Part shown: positions 42,139-49,238 of the stretch, piece after piece
Position numbering within the stretch: the first letter of the stretch is position 1
Layout: each line of letters begins with the position of its first letter
Assembly: GCA_039180525.1 (NCBI GenBank)
Contig: JBCDDF010000003.1
Coordinates: forward strand, 107,944-171,943
Source of the DNA: Halovulum sp039180525
GTDB lineage: Bacteria; Pseudomonadota; Alphaproteobacteria; Rhodobacterales; Rhodobacteraceae
Reading direction: 5' to 3'
DNA length: 64,000 nt
The notes under the pieces: model-generated
The model's database searches: none
What the model was told of the DNA's origin: nothing
What the model saw: the letters and a program-made list of their open reading frames with translations, nothing else
Translations under genes and position numbers: made by a program

Positions 42139-42561
42139 ATGAAACGCAATTCACGCCTGTCGCTCGCGCTTCATACGCTGGGCCATATGGCGGCTGACCC
42201 GGGCCGGACGCAGACCTCTGCCGATATCGCCGATCATGCCGGCACTAACCCGGTCGTGGTGCGCCGTGTCCTGGGGAAGCTGCGCAAGGCCGGGTTGTTG
42301 ACCTCGGAAAAAGGCCATGCGGGCGGTTGGCGTCTGGCCCGCCCGCCGGATCGGATTAGCCTGGCGGATGTCTATGTCGCGTTGGAGGAAAGCTTGATCG
42401 CGACGGAGGACGACGCAGAAGCGCCGGCTTGTTCGGTCGAGCGGGCGCTGCAAAAAAAGGTGGTCGTGGTCCTGGAAGAGGTCGAACGCAGCCTGATCGA
42501 TCGCTTGGCCGGCACGACAATTGCCGATGTGCGGGAAACCGGCGCCGCGCCGCAAACCTGA
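42139..42561 (+). CDS. Rrf2-family transcriptional regulator
   Basis: A 140-residue winged-helix regulator. The opening MKRNSRLSLALHTLGHMA, the recognition helix region TSADIADHAGTNPVVVRRVLGKLRKAGLL and the wing SEKGHAGGWRLARPPDRISLADVY are typical. One Cys (in APACSVERAL) is present, whereas IscR- or NsrR-type members have three cluster cysteines, so an iron-sulfur cluster is unlikely; a thiol or metal-linked sensor is possible. The ATG at 42139 has GGAGA 12 nt upstream. It probably controls the divergent CobW cluster (inference). Confidence 0.87.
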   Translation: MKRNSRLSLALHTLGHMAADPGRTQTSADIADHAGTNPVVVRRVLGKLRKAGLLTSEKGHAGGWRLARPPDRISLADVYVALEESLIATEDDAEAPACSVERALQKKVVVVLEEVERSLIDRLAGTTIADVRETGAAPQT

Positions 42562-42646
42562 CATACGCCGTTGGTTAGGCCGCGGATCGATCGGGCGGGC
42601 AGGCGGATGGCGCGCCGAAAGCCCGGCAGCCTTACCGCGGTGTTTT

Positions 42647-42660
42647 CCCGCTTAAGCGGG
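42647..42660. terminator. Short perfect palindrome between convergent genes
   Basis: CCCGCTTAAGCGGG, a perfect 14-nt palindrome preceded by TTTT on the plus strand, lies between the ends of the Rrf2 gene and the alkaline phosphatase gene. It could act as a weak terminator; no T-run follows in either direction. Confidence 0.35.
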
Positions 42661-42733
42661 CCGGGCTTCCCAAGCCGTTCCGGATTGCCTTATCCGGCCC
42701 ACAGAAGGCGGTGAGCGGTTGGGAACGCCTCTG

Positions 42734-44293
42734 CTACTGGGTGGGCATCGAAACGGCCGTGGGCGCAAACACCGCCTGCATCACGGCAAAGACAGCGGTG
42801 TTGTCCACGAAGTCACCGCCCCAACCATAGGGCTCCCCCCAAAGTTCCGCGGCCCGCAGATCGCTGCGGGAGAACGCGGCGAAGGCGCCGGCACCAGCTC
42901 CCAGGGCCCAAAGCGGCACAAGCTCGTTGGTGTGATTGCGCGACGACCACATATGCCCGGGAAGATTGCCGGCACCGCGGTTCTGCACGGCGAAGTAGCC
43001 GTTGAAGGTGTCCTCGGCCGGATCGAAGCGGGCCGCCGAACGGATGCCGCCACCGCGACCGGCCTCGCCCGCGCCATTGGTCCAGGTGCCTTCGCCCCAG
43101 ATGCCGCCGGATTCGTGGTCCGAGGTGACGATCAGCAAAGTCTCCTCCCAACTGGAGTGCGTCTCCACCCAGTCGATGACGACATCGACGGCCAGGTTGA
43201 AATCGACCTGTTCCTCGATGAAGCGGGGCATGTTGTTGGCGTGGCCCATCCAGTCCACCGCGCCGCCTTCGATCATCAGAAACATACCGTCTTCGTCTTG
43301 GGACAACACATTGAGCGCGCCGAGGCTCATGGTCGCAAGGCTGGGAACGATGGGGTTTTTGGCCATGCCGGACGGCGTGCCGGCCGCCGGCAGACCTTTG
43401 CGGCTTGCTTGCAAGGTTCTGCCTGCGCGCGCGATGCCCACGACTCGTTCGGGGACGTTCTGGCCGGCTGCAAGTGCCTCGAAGTTCGCTTTGGCGTCGA
43501 TGAAGGTAAATCCGTTCAGACCGCCGTCGCGGGTCATCGCCGCATAGGTCGCGGGCCCGCCGACATACCGATAGGCGTCTTCGTCGTCGGGATCGATCCG
43601 GTTGCCGCTGTTGTCGTAAAGCGGATGACCGGCGCCCATGATCACGTTGAGACCGGAGCCCACCATCTCGTTGAAGATTTCGACGTAGTTCTTGCGCGAC
43701 AGGTTGTGCGCGATGGTGGCAGCCGGGGTCGCGTGTGACACCATCACCGATGCGACCGATCCCGCCGCGCGACCCTGGTCCATGGCGATCTGGGCGATGG
43801 TCCGCAAGCTCTCGGTTCCTTTCCAGTTGATGTTCACGCGACCGTTCGAGGTCTTGCGCCCCGTCATTAGCGCCGTCCCGGCGGCGGCGCTGTCGGTGTA
43901 GGAGGTGTAACGCTTCGCCACCGGATCGAAATCGTTGAGGATCGTATTTTCAAAGCGATCCCAGCGGGTTGCCGGATCGTACCCCTGTGCGACGGCTGCC
44001 ACGGCAAGCGCCGCCTCGGACCCGCTTGGCGGCAGGTCGCCAGCCGCATCGTAAAGGTTCAGCGCATGGTGGTCGAGGCCGAAGATCACCGGCGCGGTCC
44101 CATCGGGACGGGTAACTTGATAGGATTGCCGCCCGGCAAGTCCTTGATAGTAATCCGCGGCCAGCCAGCCATCGAAACCGATGCCGTCGGAGATCATCAG
44201 AATAACGTTCTTGGCACGAAGGTCTTCGGCGTAAGCCGGCAGTGCAAGAAGCGCGATGAGCGCGATTGCGATCAGCGGTCTGAAGGGGGTCAC
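42734..44293 (-). CDS. Alkaline phosphatase (PhoA family)
   Basis: A 519-residue exported phosphatase. The signal peptide TPFRPLIAIALIALLALPAYA precedes KNVILMISDGIGFDGW, which holds the first metal-binding Asp. The nucleophile Ser is in YTDSAAAGTALMTGRKT. Further metal-ligand blocks are MLIEGG-like FLMIEGGAVDWMGHANN, VTSDHESGGIWG and the late HTNELVPLWALG. It removes phosphate from esters in the periplasm using zinc and magnesium. The GTG at 44293 has AAAGG nine nt upstream; an in-frame GTG 30 nt earlier is an alternative. No Pho box is evident. Confidence 0.9.
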   Translation of the reverse strand: MTPFRPLIAIALIALLALPAYAEDLRAKNVILMISDGIGFDGWLAADYYQGLAGRQSYQVTRPDGTAPVIFGLDHHALNLYDAAGDLPPSGSEAALAVAAVAQGYDPATRWDRFENTILNDFDPVAKRYTSYTDSAAAGTALMTGRKTSNGRVNINWKGTESLRTIAQIAMDQGRAAGSVASVMVSHATPAATIAHNLSRKNYVEIFNEMVGSGLNVIMGAGHPLYDNSGNRIDPDDEDAYRYVGGPATYAAMTRDGGLNGFTFIDAKANFEALAAGQNVPERVVGIARAGRTLQASRKGLPAAGTPSGMAKNPIVPSLATMSLGALNVLSQDEDGMFLMIEGGAVDWMGHANNMPRFIEEQVDFNLAVDVVIDWVETHSSWEETLLIVTSDHESGGIWGEGTWTNGAGEAGRGGGIRSAARFDPAEDTFNGYFAVQNRGAGNLPGHMWSSRNHTNELVPLWALGAGAGAFAAFSRSDLRAAELWGEPYGWGGDFVDNTAVFAVMQAVFAPTAVSMPTQ

Positions 44294-44476
44294 CGGGTCT
44301 TGCCTTTCGATCGGAAGCAACACCTCAAGCCCTATGCCAAAGGTTAACGGACACCTTACGACTTGCCGGTTTCCGATTTATGAAGGCGGCTTGTTTCAGG
44401 CAGCGACCCGGCCCGCATGTGCCGGAGCAAATCTGCGGCGCGTCGACGCTCGGGTGCCGATGGCAAGGCCCGCATG

Positions 44477-44498
44477 GCGGTTCTTGGGCGGTTCTTGG
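44477..44498. repeat. 11-bp direct duplication
   Basis: GGCGGTTCTTG occurs twice in tandem, followed by a third partial GGCGGG. It lies in the 262-nt gap between the alkaline phosphatase and DUF6525 genes, which otherwise shows no gene. Confidence 0.6.
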
Positions 44499-44555
44499 GC
44501 GGGTCCGGCATGATCGCAGGGCAGGGCGGACCCCGGTCAGGGCCGCCGCGCGACC

Positions 44556-44852
44556 TTAGCGATCGTGGGGGTCCCGCGCCTCTGGGTGGCTTTCGCCCCA
44601 CACCTGGCACGCATCCCTGCCGACGAGTCGGTTTTGAATACGATCCATCTCCTGGATCGCATGGGCGGTGTCTTGGGTTCGTGCGCGCACCCGGTCGAAC
44701 ATGTGCAACGCCGAACGCGGCCGCCATGGAAGCAAAGCCGATGCCAGCCAGGCCCGCAGTTCCGGCGGCAGCCGGTCGTAGTCGCGCATGGGATCCCCGC
44801 GACGCCGTTTGCGCCGAAGCTGGGTCGCCCCCAGGTTCCCGCCCCGGCTCAC
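44556..44852 (-). CDS. DUF6525 family protein
   Basis: A 98-residue basic cytoplasmic protein of unknown function. The opening GNLGATQLRRKRRRGDPMRDYD, then LPPELRAWLASALLPWRPRSALHMFDR, matches my recollection of the small DUF6525 family of Rhodobacteraceae. The GTG at 44852 is chosen because it overlaps the stop of the preceding FAD-fragment gene (GTGA) and starts the family homology; an ATG at 44789 would drop the basic leader. It is the last gene of the run that begins with zur. Confidence 0.65.
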   Translation of the reverse strand: MSRGGNLGATQLRRKRRRGDPMRDYDRLPPELRAWLASALLPWRPRSALHMFDRVRARTQDTAHAIQEMDRIQNRLVGRDACQVWGESHPEARDPHDR

Positions 44853-45154
44853 GCCGCCTGGTCCTGGGCGACTGGCTCGATCGCGCCGGGGAAGACCAGG
44901 GATTGATGAACCCCGATCCCGGCCAGCGTGCCATCGGCCACCGCCAGATTGACGTTCGGCATCGGGCCGGCGATGTCGCCCGGCGGGCTGCCGTCCCACC
45001 CCGGAACGCCATGCGCCGCCGGGGAGAACCGGTTGCGCGGCATGCCCGCATCGATCATCAGCACCCGCCGGCTGGCGCGGCCAAGCTGCAGCGCCGCGGT
45101 CGCACCGGCGAAACTGGCGCCGACGACGACCACATCGAAGCCGGTCCCGGTCAC
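44849..45154 (-). pseudogene. Internally deleted FAD (thioredoxin-reductase-like) protein
   Basis: A 101-residue open frame. Residues 6-57 match the N-terminal FAD module of thioredoxin-reductase-like oxidoreductases (VVVVGASFAGATAALQLGR, RRVLMIDAGMPRNR). Residues from about 61 on (GDIAGPMPNVNLAVADGTLAG, then GVHQSLVF) match the far C-terminal FAD-contact helix of the same family. The central 200 or so residues, with the redox cysteines and NADPH domain, are missing without a frameshift. It is either a remnant left by an in-frame deletion or a minimal FAD-binding protein. The GTG start lies two nt after the znuA stop, and its end is coupled to DUF6525. Confidence 0.65.
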
Positions 45155-45156
45155 CC

Positions 45157-46236
45157 TTACGAACCCAGCGCCTGCGACAGGGTGGTGGCGTTGTGGCGCA
45201 TCATGTCCAGATAGGTCGCGGCCGGCCCGTCCGGGCCCGACAGGGCATCGGAGTAAAGCGTGCCGCCGATGGTTGCGCCGGTCTCTCTCGCGATCTGCTC
45301 GATCAGCCGGTTGTCGGTGATGGTTTCGACGAAGACGGCAGAGATATCCTGATCGCGGATCTGGGTGATCAGCTCTGCCACATCCGCGGCCGAAGCTTCG
45401 CTTTCGGTGCTGAGCCCCTGGGCCGCTTTGAATTCGAGCCCGTACTGCGCGGCCATGTATCCAAACGCATCATGCGAGGTCACGACGGTGCGCCTGTCTG
45501 CGGGGATCGCGGCCATCATGGCGTCGACCTCCGCGCCCAGCGCCTCTAACTCGGCGACGAATTCGGCCCGGTTCTGATAGAAGATCGCGGCGTGCGCCGG
45601 GTCCGCCTTCGCAAGGCCCGCCGCGATATTGTCTGCATAGATCACGGCGTTTTCCAGGCTTTGCCAGGCGTGGGGGTCGAAGGCCCCGTGATTATGGCCG
45701 GCATGCGCATCGCCGTGATCATCATGGTCGCCGTGGCCCGCATGTTCCGCGCCATGCGCGTCGCCATGCTTGTCGTCCGCATGCTCCTCGTGGTCATGCG
45801 CATCATGCCCATGGGCGTCGCCGTCGGCGTGCTTCTCGTGACCATGATCGCCATGCTCATCGTGGTCGTCATGGTCGCCGAATGCGATCGCATCCACGCC
45901 GGTGGTGGCGATCACAAGATCTCCGTCGAAGGAAGCCGCCTCTGACAGACGTTCCAACCAGCCTTCGAATTCCAGACCGTTCATGAACAGAACATTCGCC
46001 TGGCTCACGGCAGCGGCGGCCTGCGGTGTGGGCTGATAGACATGCGCGTCGCCATCGGGATCCACCAGGGTGGTCAGCGCGATATGCTCACCGCCGATAC
46101 GCGCGACCATGTCGCCCAGGATCGAGAAGGTGGCGACGACCGGTATCGGTTCCTGCGCATGGGCGGCGCCCGGCGACAGCAGGGATGCTGCGACCAGCGC
46201 GGTTGCGGATTTCAGAATGGCACGTCGCGATGACAT
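45157..46236 (-). CDS. znuA: Zinc ABC transporter substrate-binding protein ZnuA
   Basis: A 359-residue cluster A-I metal-binding protein. An export signal with Arg pair (SSRRAILKSATALVAASLL) ends near AHA. Likely metal ligands are His65 (DAHVYQP), His189 (FDPHAWQS), the His in VTSHDAFGY and the acidic residue in FVETITDNR. A loop at residues 121-184 has 20 histidines among many Asp and Glu residues, the charged loop typical of zinc-specific ZnuA proteins. It delivers periplasmic zinc to ZnuB and ZnuC. It follows the permease gene by 9 nt. Confidence 0.93.
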   Translation of the reverse strand: MSSRRAILKSATALVAASLLSPGAAHAQEPIPVVATFSILGDMVARIGGEHIALTTLVDPDGDAHVYQPTPQAAAAVSQANVLFMNGLEFEGWLERLSEAASFDGDLVIATTGVDAIAFGDHDDHDEHGDHGHEKHADGDAHGHDAHDHEEHADDKHGDAHGAEHAGHGDHDDHGDAHAGHNHGAFDPHAWQSLENAVIYADNIAAGLAKADPAHAAIFYQNRAEFVAELEALGAEVDAMMAAIPADRRTVVTSHDAFGYMAAQYGLEFKAAQGLSTESEASAADVAELITQIRDQDISAVFVETITDNRLIEQIARETGATIGGTLYSDALSGPDGPAATYLDMMRHNATTLSQALGS

Positions 46237-46245
46237 GGTTTCCCC

Positions 46246-47115
46246 TCAGGTTTCGAAGTGACGGCGCGGCAGGGCCTGGACGAGAAGTCCTCCCACCGGC
46301 CCGATGATCACGGACAGCCCATAGACGATACCCGCGACCAAAATGATCGCAGGGCCGGACGGCAGGCTGAGGTGAAAAGACAGAAGTAGCCCGGCAACGC
46401 TGGACAGCGCCGCGATCATCGCCGCGGCGAGGATCAGCCCGCCGATCGTGGCGGTCCAGAACCGTGCCGCCGCGGCCGGTAGGATCATGATCCCGACCGC
46501 CATCAGGGTGCCAAGCGCGTGGAAGCCGGCCACAAGGTTCATGACCACCAGTCCAAGAAAGACGAAATGCGTGACGGCACTGAGGTTGCTGACCGAACGT
46601 AGGAATTGCGGGTCGGCGCATTCCAGAACCAGCGGTCGGAACAGAACGGCGACGATAACAACCGACAGGCTGGCGATCGAGCACAGCAAGATCAGCGCGG
46701 CATCGTCCAGCGCCAGCACGGTGCCGAACAGCACGTGCATCAGATCCACGTTGCTGCCGCGGGTGGAGACGATGAGAACACCGAGCGCCAGCGAGATCAG
46801 GTAGAACGCGGCAAGGCTTGCGTCCTCGCGCAGCGCCGTCATGCGGGACACGACGCCCGACCCAAGCGCCACGACCATGCCGGCGATCAGTCCGCCGATG
46901 GTCATGGCGCCAAGCGACAGACCCGACACCAGATACCCGATTGCGGCACCCGGCAGTATCGCATGCGCCATCGCGTCACCGGTCAGGCTCATCCGCCGCA
47001 GCATCAGAAACACGCCCACCGGCGTGGCCCCAACGGCAATGGCAAAGCAGCCGAGCAACGCACGGCGCATGAAGCCGAAATCGGCGAAGGGCGCGAACAG
47101 GATGTCCCAGATCAA
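46246..47115 (-). CDS. znuB: Zinc ABC transporter permease ZnuB
   Basis: A 289-residue ABC-3 family permease with about eight helices. Recognisable parts are FMRRALLGCFAIAVGATPVGVFLMLRRMSLTGDAMAHAILPGAAIGYLV near the start, ALGVLIVSTRGSNVDLMHVLFG in the middle and GTLMAVGIMILPAAAARFWT. A TTG at 47115 overlapping the ATPase stop (TTGA) is taken as start because the reading frame and operon spacing fit; an ATG at 47070 would be the conservative alternative. It forms the zinc channel with ZnuC. Confidence 0.9.
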   Translation of the reverse strand: MIWDILFAPFADFGFMRRALLGCFAIAVGATPVGVFLMLRRMSLTGDAMAHAILPGAAIGYLVSGLSLGAMTIGGLIAGMVVALGSGVVSRMTALREDASLAAFYLISLALGVLIVSTRGSNVDLMHVLFGTVLALDDAALILLCSIASLSVVIVAVLFRPLVLECADPQFLRSVSNLSAVTHFVFLGLVVMNLVAGFHALGTLMAVGIMILPAAAARFWTATIGGLILAAAMIAALSSVAGLLLSFHLSLPSGPAIILVAGIVYGLSVIIGPVGGLLVQALPRRHFET

Positions 47116-47852
47116 GCGGCGGTCTTTCCGCAGACATGCGGCGTGCTGGCACAGGCCTCGCACATCTGCAGCGCACGCGCGTGGTTCTCGGATGTCAGAA
47201 CCTGACGCGTGGGCCCATGCGCGACCATCTCGCGCGCCAGCATCAGCGTGCGTGGAAAATGCGCGCGGACCGTTTCGTGATCGTGCAACACGGCGATGAC
47301 GGTGCGCCCTTCGCCGTGCCAGCCCCTGACCACGCCGATCAGATCAGCCATGGTGCGGGCGTCGATGGCGGTGAACGGTTCGTCCAACAGCACCAGACGC
47401 GCATCCTGCAGAAGCAGACGGGCGAACAACACCCGCTGCATCTGACCGCCCGACAACGCACCGATGGGCCGAGTTTCGAAACCTGTCAGTCCGACGGCGG
47501 CAATCGCGCCTTCGACCCGGTCGCGACGCGCGCGGCCCAGCCAGCCGAAGGCGCCGATCTCTTTCCACAGCCCCATGGCGACCAGGTCGACGACCGACAT
47601 CGGGAAAGCCCGGTCGATATCCGACTGCTGCGGCAGATAGGCGATATCGTCCCGTGTGATCCCACCGAAGGCGACGCGTCCTTCCAGCGGTGACAGCGCG
47701 CCGGTAACCCCCTTGAGAAGCGTCGATTTGCCGGCGCCGTTCGGCCCGACCACCGCGGTCAGGCTGCCATCGGCGATTTCGGTCTGCAGATGATGGACCG
47801 CCGGATGCCGGTCATAGCCCAGCGTCAGATCCTGGAACGCAAGCGCGGCCAT
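47112..47852 (-). CDS. znuC: Zinc ABC transporter ATP-binding protein ZnuC
   Basis: A 246-residue metal-type ABC ATPase. Walker A is VVGPNGAGKSTLLKG, the Q-loop AYLPQQSDIDRAFPMSVVDLV, the signature ALSGGQMQRVLFARLLLQ, Walker B LVLLDEPFTAID and the switch His is in IAVLHDHETV. The ATG at 47852 shares one base with the stop of the 43-residue membrane peptide gene (TGATG). The C-terminal tail has CQ-free Cys residues (MCEACASTPHVCG) that could bind metal (inference). Confidence 0.92.
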   Translation of the reverse strand: MAALAFQDLTLGYDRHPAVHHLQTEIADGSLTAVVGPNGAGKSTLLKGVTGALSPLEGRVAFGGITRDDIAYLPQQSDIDRAFPMSVVDLVAMGLWKEIGAFGWLGRARRDRVEGAIAAVGLTGFETRPIGALSGGQMQRVLFARLLLQDARLVLLDEPFTAIDARTMADLIGVVRGWHGEGRTVIAVLHDHETVRAHFPRTLMLAREMVAHGPTRQVLTSENHARALQMCEACASTPHVCGKTAA

Positions 47853-47983
47853 CACAGCGGACCGGGGCTGGAGGTGGCCCAGAGCAAGCCCGCCCAAAGC
47901 AAAGCCACAACAAGTGCGGCACCAACCAGTCGTGGCGCGGCGCCGACCAATACCAGGCTCAGCACTTTGTCCCTGGTCCTCAT
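47852..47983 (-). CDS. 43-residue single-pass membrane peptide inside the zur-znu operon
   Basis: A small open frame, MRTRDKVLSLVLVG then a hydrophobic stretch (APRLVGAALVVALLWAGLLWA) and a short polar end SSPGPL. One transmembrane helix is predicted from about residue 18 to 37, with a basic N-terminus. Its ATG overlaps the zur stop (ATGA) and its stop overlaps the znuC start (TGATG), the same tight coupling as the rest of the operon, which argues for a real gene. No family is recognised. A role in assembling or regulating the zinc importer is possible (inference). Confidence 0.7.
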   Translation of the reverse strand: MRTRDKVLSLVLVGAAPRLVGAALVVALLWAGLLWATSSPGPL

Positions 47984-48381
47984 GTCGGCTTCCGCCCGGG
48001 CCCGCAATCGGCGCAGGTGCCGTGAACTTCGACGACATGGCGTGACGGCGCAAAACCCGATTGGCCGATCAGACCCGACAGCTTGGCCAACAAATCGGGT
48101 GCCAGGTTTTCTTCCACCGTCCCGCAATCGTCGCAGATCGAAAGGATCGATTCATGCTGATGATCGTCGCACTGGCAGGCCATATAGGCGTTGAGCGACT
48201 CCAGCCGGTGCACCCGCCCTTGATCCGTCAGCGCACTCAAGGCGCGATAGACCGTCGTCGGTGCGATCTTGGGCTTTGTGGCCCGCAATTCGCCCATAAC
48301 GTCATAGGCGGACAAGGGTCCCGCGTTCGCGCGCAGAAGGTCGAATATCTCCGACTGTAGGATTTCGCCGCGCTTGCCCAT
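47980..48381 (-). CDS. zur: Fur-family zinc uptake regulator Zur
   Basis: A 133-residue Fur-family repressor. The winged helix spans about residues 10-70 (LSAYDVMGEL, KIAPTTVYRALSALTDQGRVHRLESLNAYMAC). The metal-sensing part has DDHQHESILSICDDCGTVEE and a C-terminal CADCG, giving two CxxC pairs for a structural zinc. Position ahead of znuCBA and the Zur-like palindrome 34 nt upstream of its ATG indicate autoregulation with the zinc importer. Its stop is coupled to the 43-residue membrane peptide gene. Confidence 0.9.
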   Translation of the reverse strand: MGKRGEILQSEIFDLLRANAGPLSAYDVMGELRATKPKIAPTTVYRALSALTDQGRVHRLESLNAYMACQCDDHQHESILSICDDCGTVEENLAPDLLAKLSGLIGQSGFAPSRHVVEVHGTCADCGPGRKPT

Positions 48382-48414
48382 TGCCGCCTCCGTATCCGTC
48401 CGGCAGCGCTAGAT

Positions 48415-48431
48415 ATGTTATAGTATTACAT
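48415..48431. promoter_or_regulatory. Zur box candidate upstream of zur-znu
   Basis: ATGTTATAGTATTACAT is a 17-nt near-perfect palindrome (one symmetrical mismatch pair and an odd centre), of the AT-rich TGTTATA-type used by Zur. It lies in the gap between zur and the divergent flavoprotein gene, 34 nt ahead of zur, and may overlap a promoter -10 element. Confidence 0.78.
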
Positions 48432-48614
48432 GTTGCAACACCTAGTTAACGACGTATGTCACTGCGCCGGGATGGGGCGCAAAACCGCAGGGCCGCTGTG
48501 GCCTGCGCATCGACGGGCGCCCGCCGGCCGGCGCCGGAATTGCGGTACGGTTTTTGCCCATCGACCGCGGCGGTCGGGCGCGATAGGTTGCCATAGCGAC
48601 AGCGAAAGCTCGCC

Positions 48615-49235
48615 ATGGCTCGTATCGAAAACAAGGTTCTGATCCTCTACGCGCATCCTTCGCCACGGCGGTCGGAGGTCAATGTGCACATGGCGCGGGT
48701 TGCGGAGTGGGTGCCGGGGGTCACGCTGGTCGATCTTTATGCCGAATACCCGACCTTCGATATCGATGTCGATGCAGAGCAGTCGCGGCTGAACGACCAT
48801 GACGTCTTGATCTTTCAATTTCCGTTTTACTGGTACTCCACACCCGCGATCCTGAAGGAATGGCAGGATTTGGTGCTGGAATACGACTACGCCTATGGCA
48901 AGCGTGGTACCGCGCTGCATGGCAAAACGTTTCTCTGCGCCCTTACCGCCGGCGCACCGGAGGACGCGTATCACACCGAGGGTTACAACAATTTCGGCGT
49001 GCGAGAACTGATCGCGCCGCTGGAGCAAAGCGCGGCCCTGTGCGGCATGACGTTTCTGCCGCCGCTGGTGCTTTTCGGCGCCCGCAGCGCGCGGGAGCGG
49101 CACATGGTCGAGCCGCATCTGGATCAATGGGAGCATCTGCTGGAGGCGTTGGTCCACGGACGGCTGGACATTTCAGCCGCGCAGCAGGCGCCGCTGCTGA
49201 ACCCCTACGTCAATCGTTTGCTGGCGGAGGTCTGA
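48615..49235 (+). CDS. NAD(P)H-dependent flavoprotein, KefF/KefG-type ancillary subunit
   Basis: A 206-residue flavodoxin-fold quinone reductase-like protein. The N-terminal KVLILYAHPSPRRSEVNVHMA FMN-phosphate region, DVLIFQFPFYWYSTPAILKEWQDLVLEYDYAYG and GAPEDAYHTEGYNNF follow the KefF/KefG pattern. Such proteins bind the Kef antiporter and are needed for full activity. The antiporter gene follows 3 nt downstream. ATG supported by AAAGC/GCGA-poor upstream sequence only, so the start is by homology. Confidence 0.87.
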   Translation: MARIENKVLILYAHPSPRRSEVNVHMARVAEWVPGVTLVDLYAEYPTFDIDVDAEQSRLNDHDVLIFQFPFYWYSTPAILKEWQDLVLEYDYAYGKRGTALHGKTFLCALTAGAPEDAYHTEGYNNFGVRELIAPLEQSAALCGMTFLPPLVLFGARSARERHMVEPHLDQWEHLLEALVHGRLDISAAQQAPLLNPYVNRLLAEV

Positions 49236-49238
49236 GGC

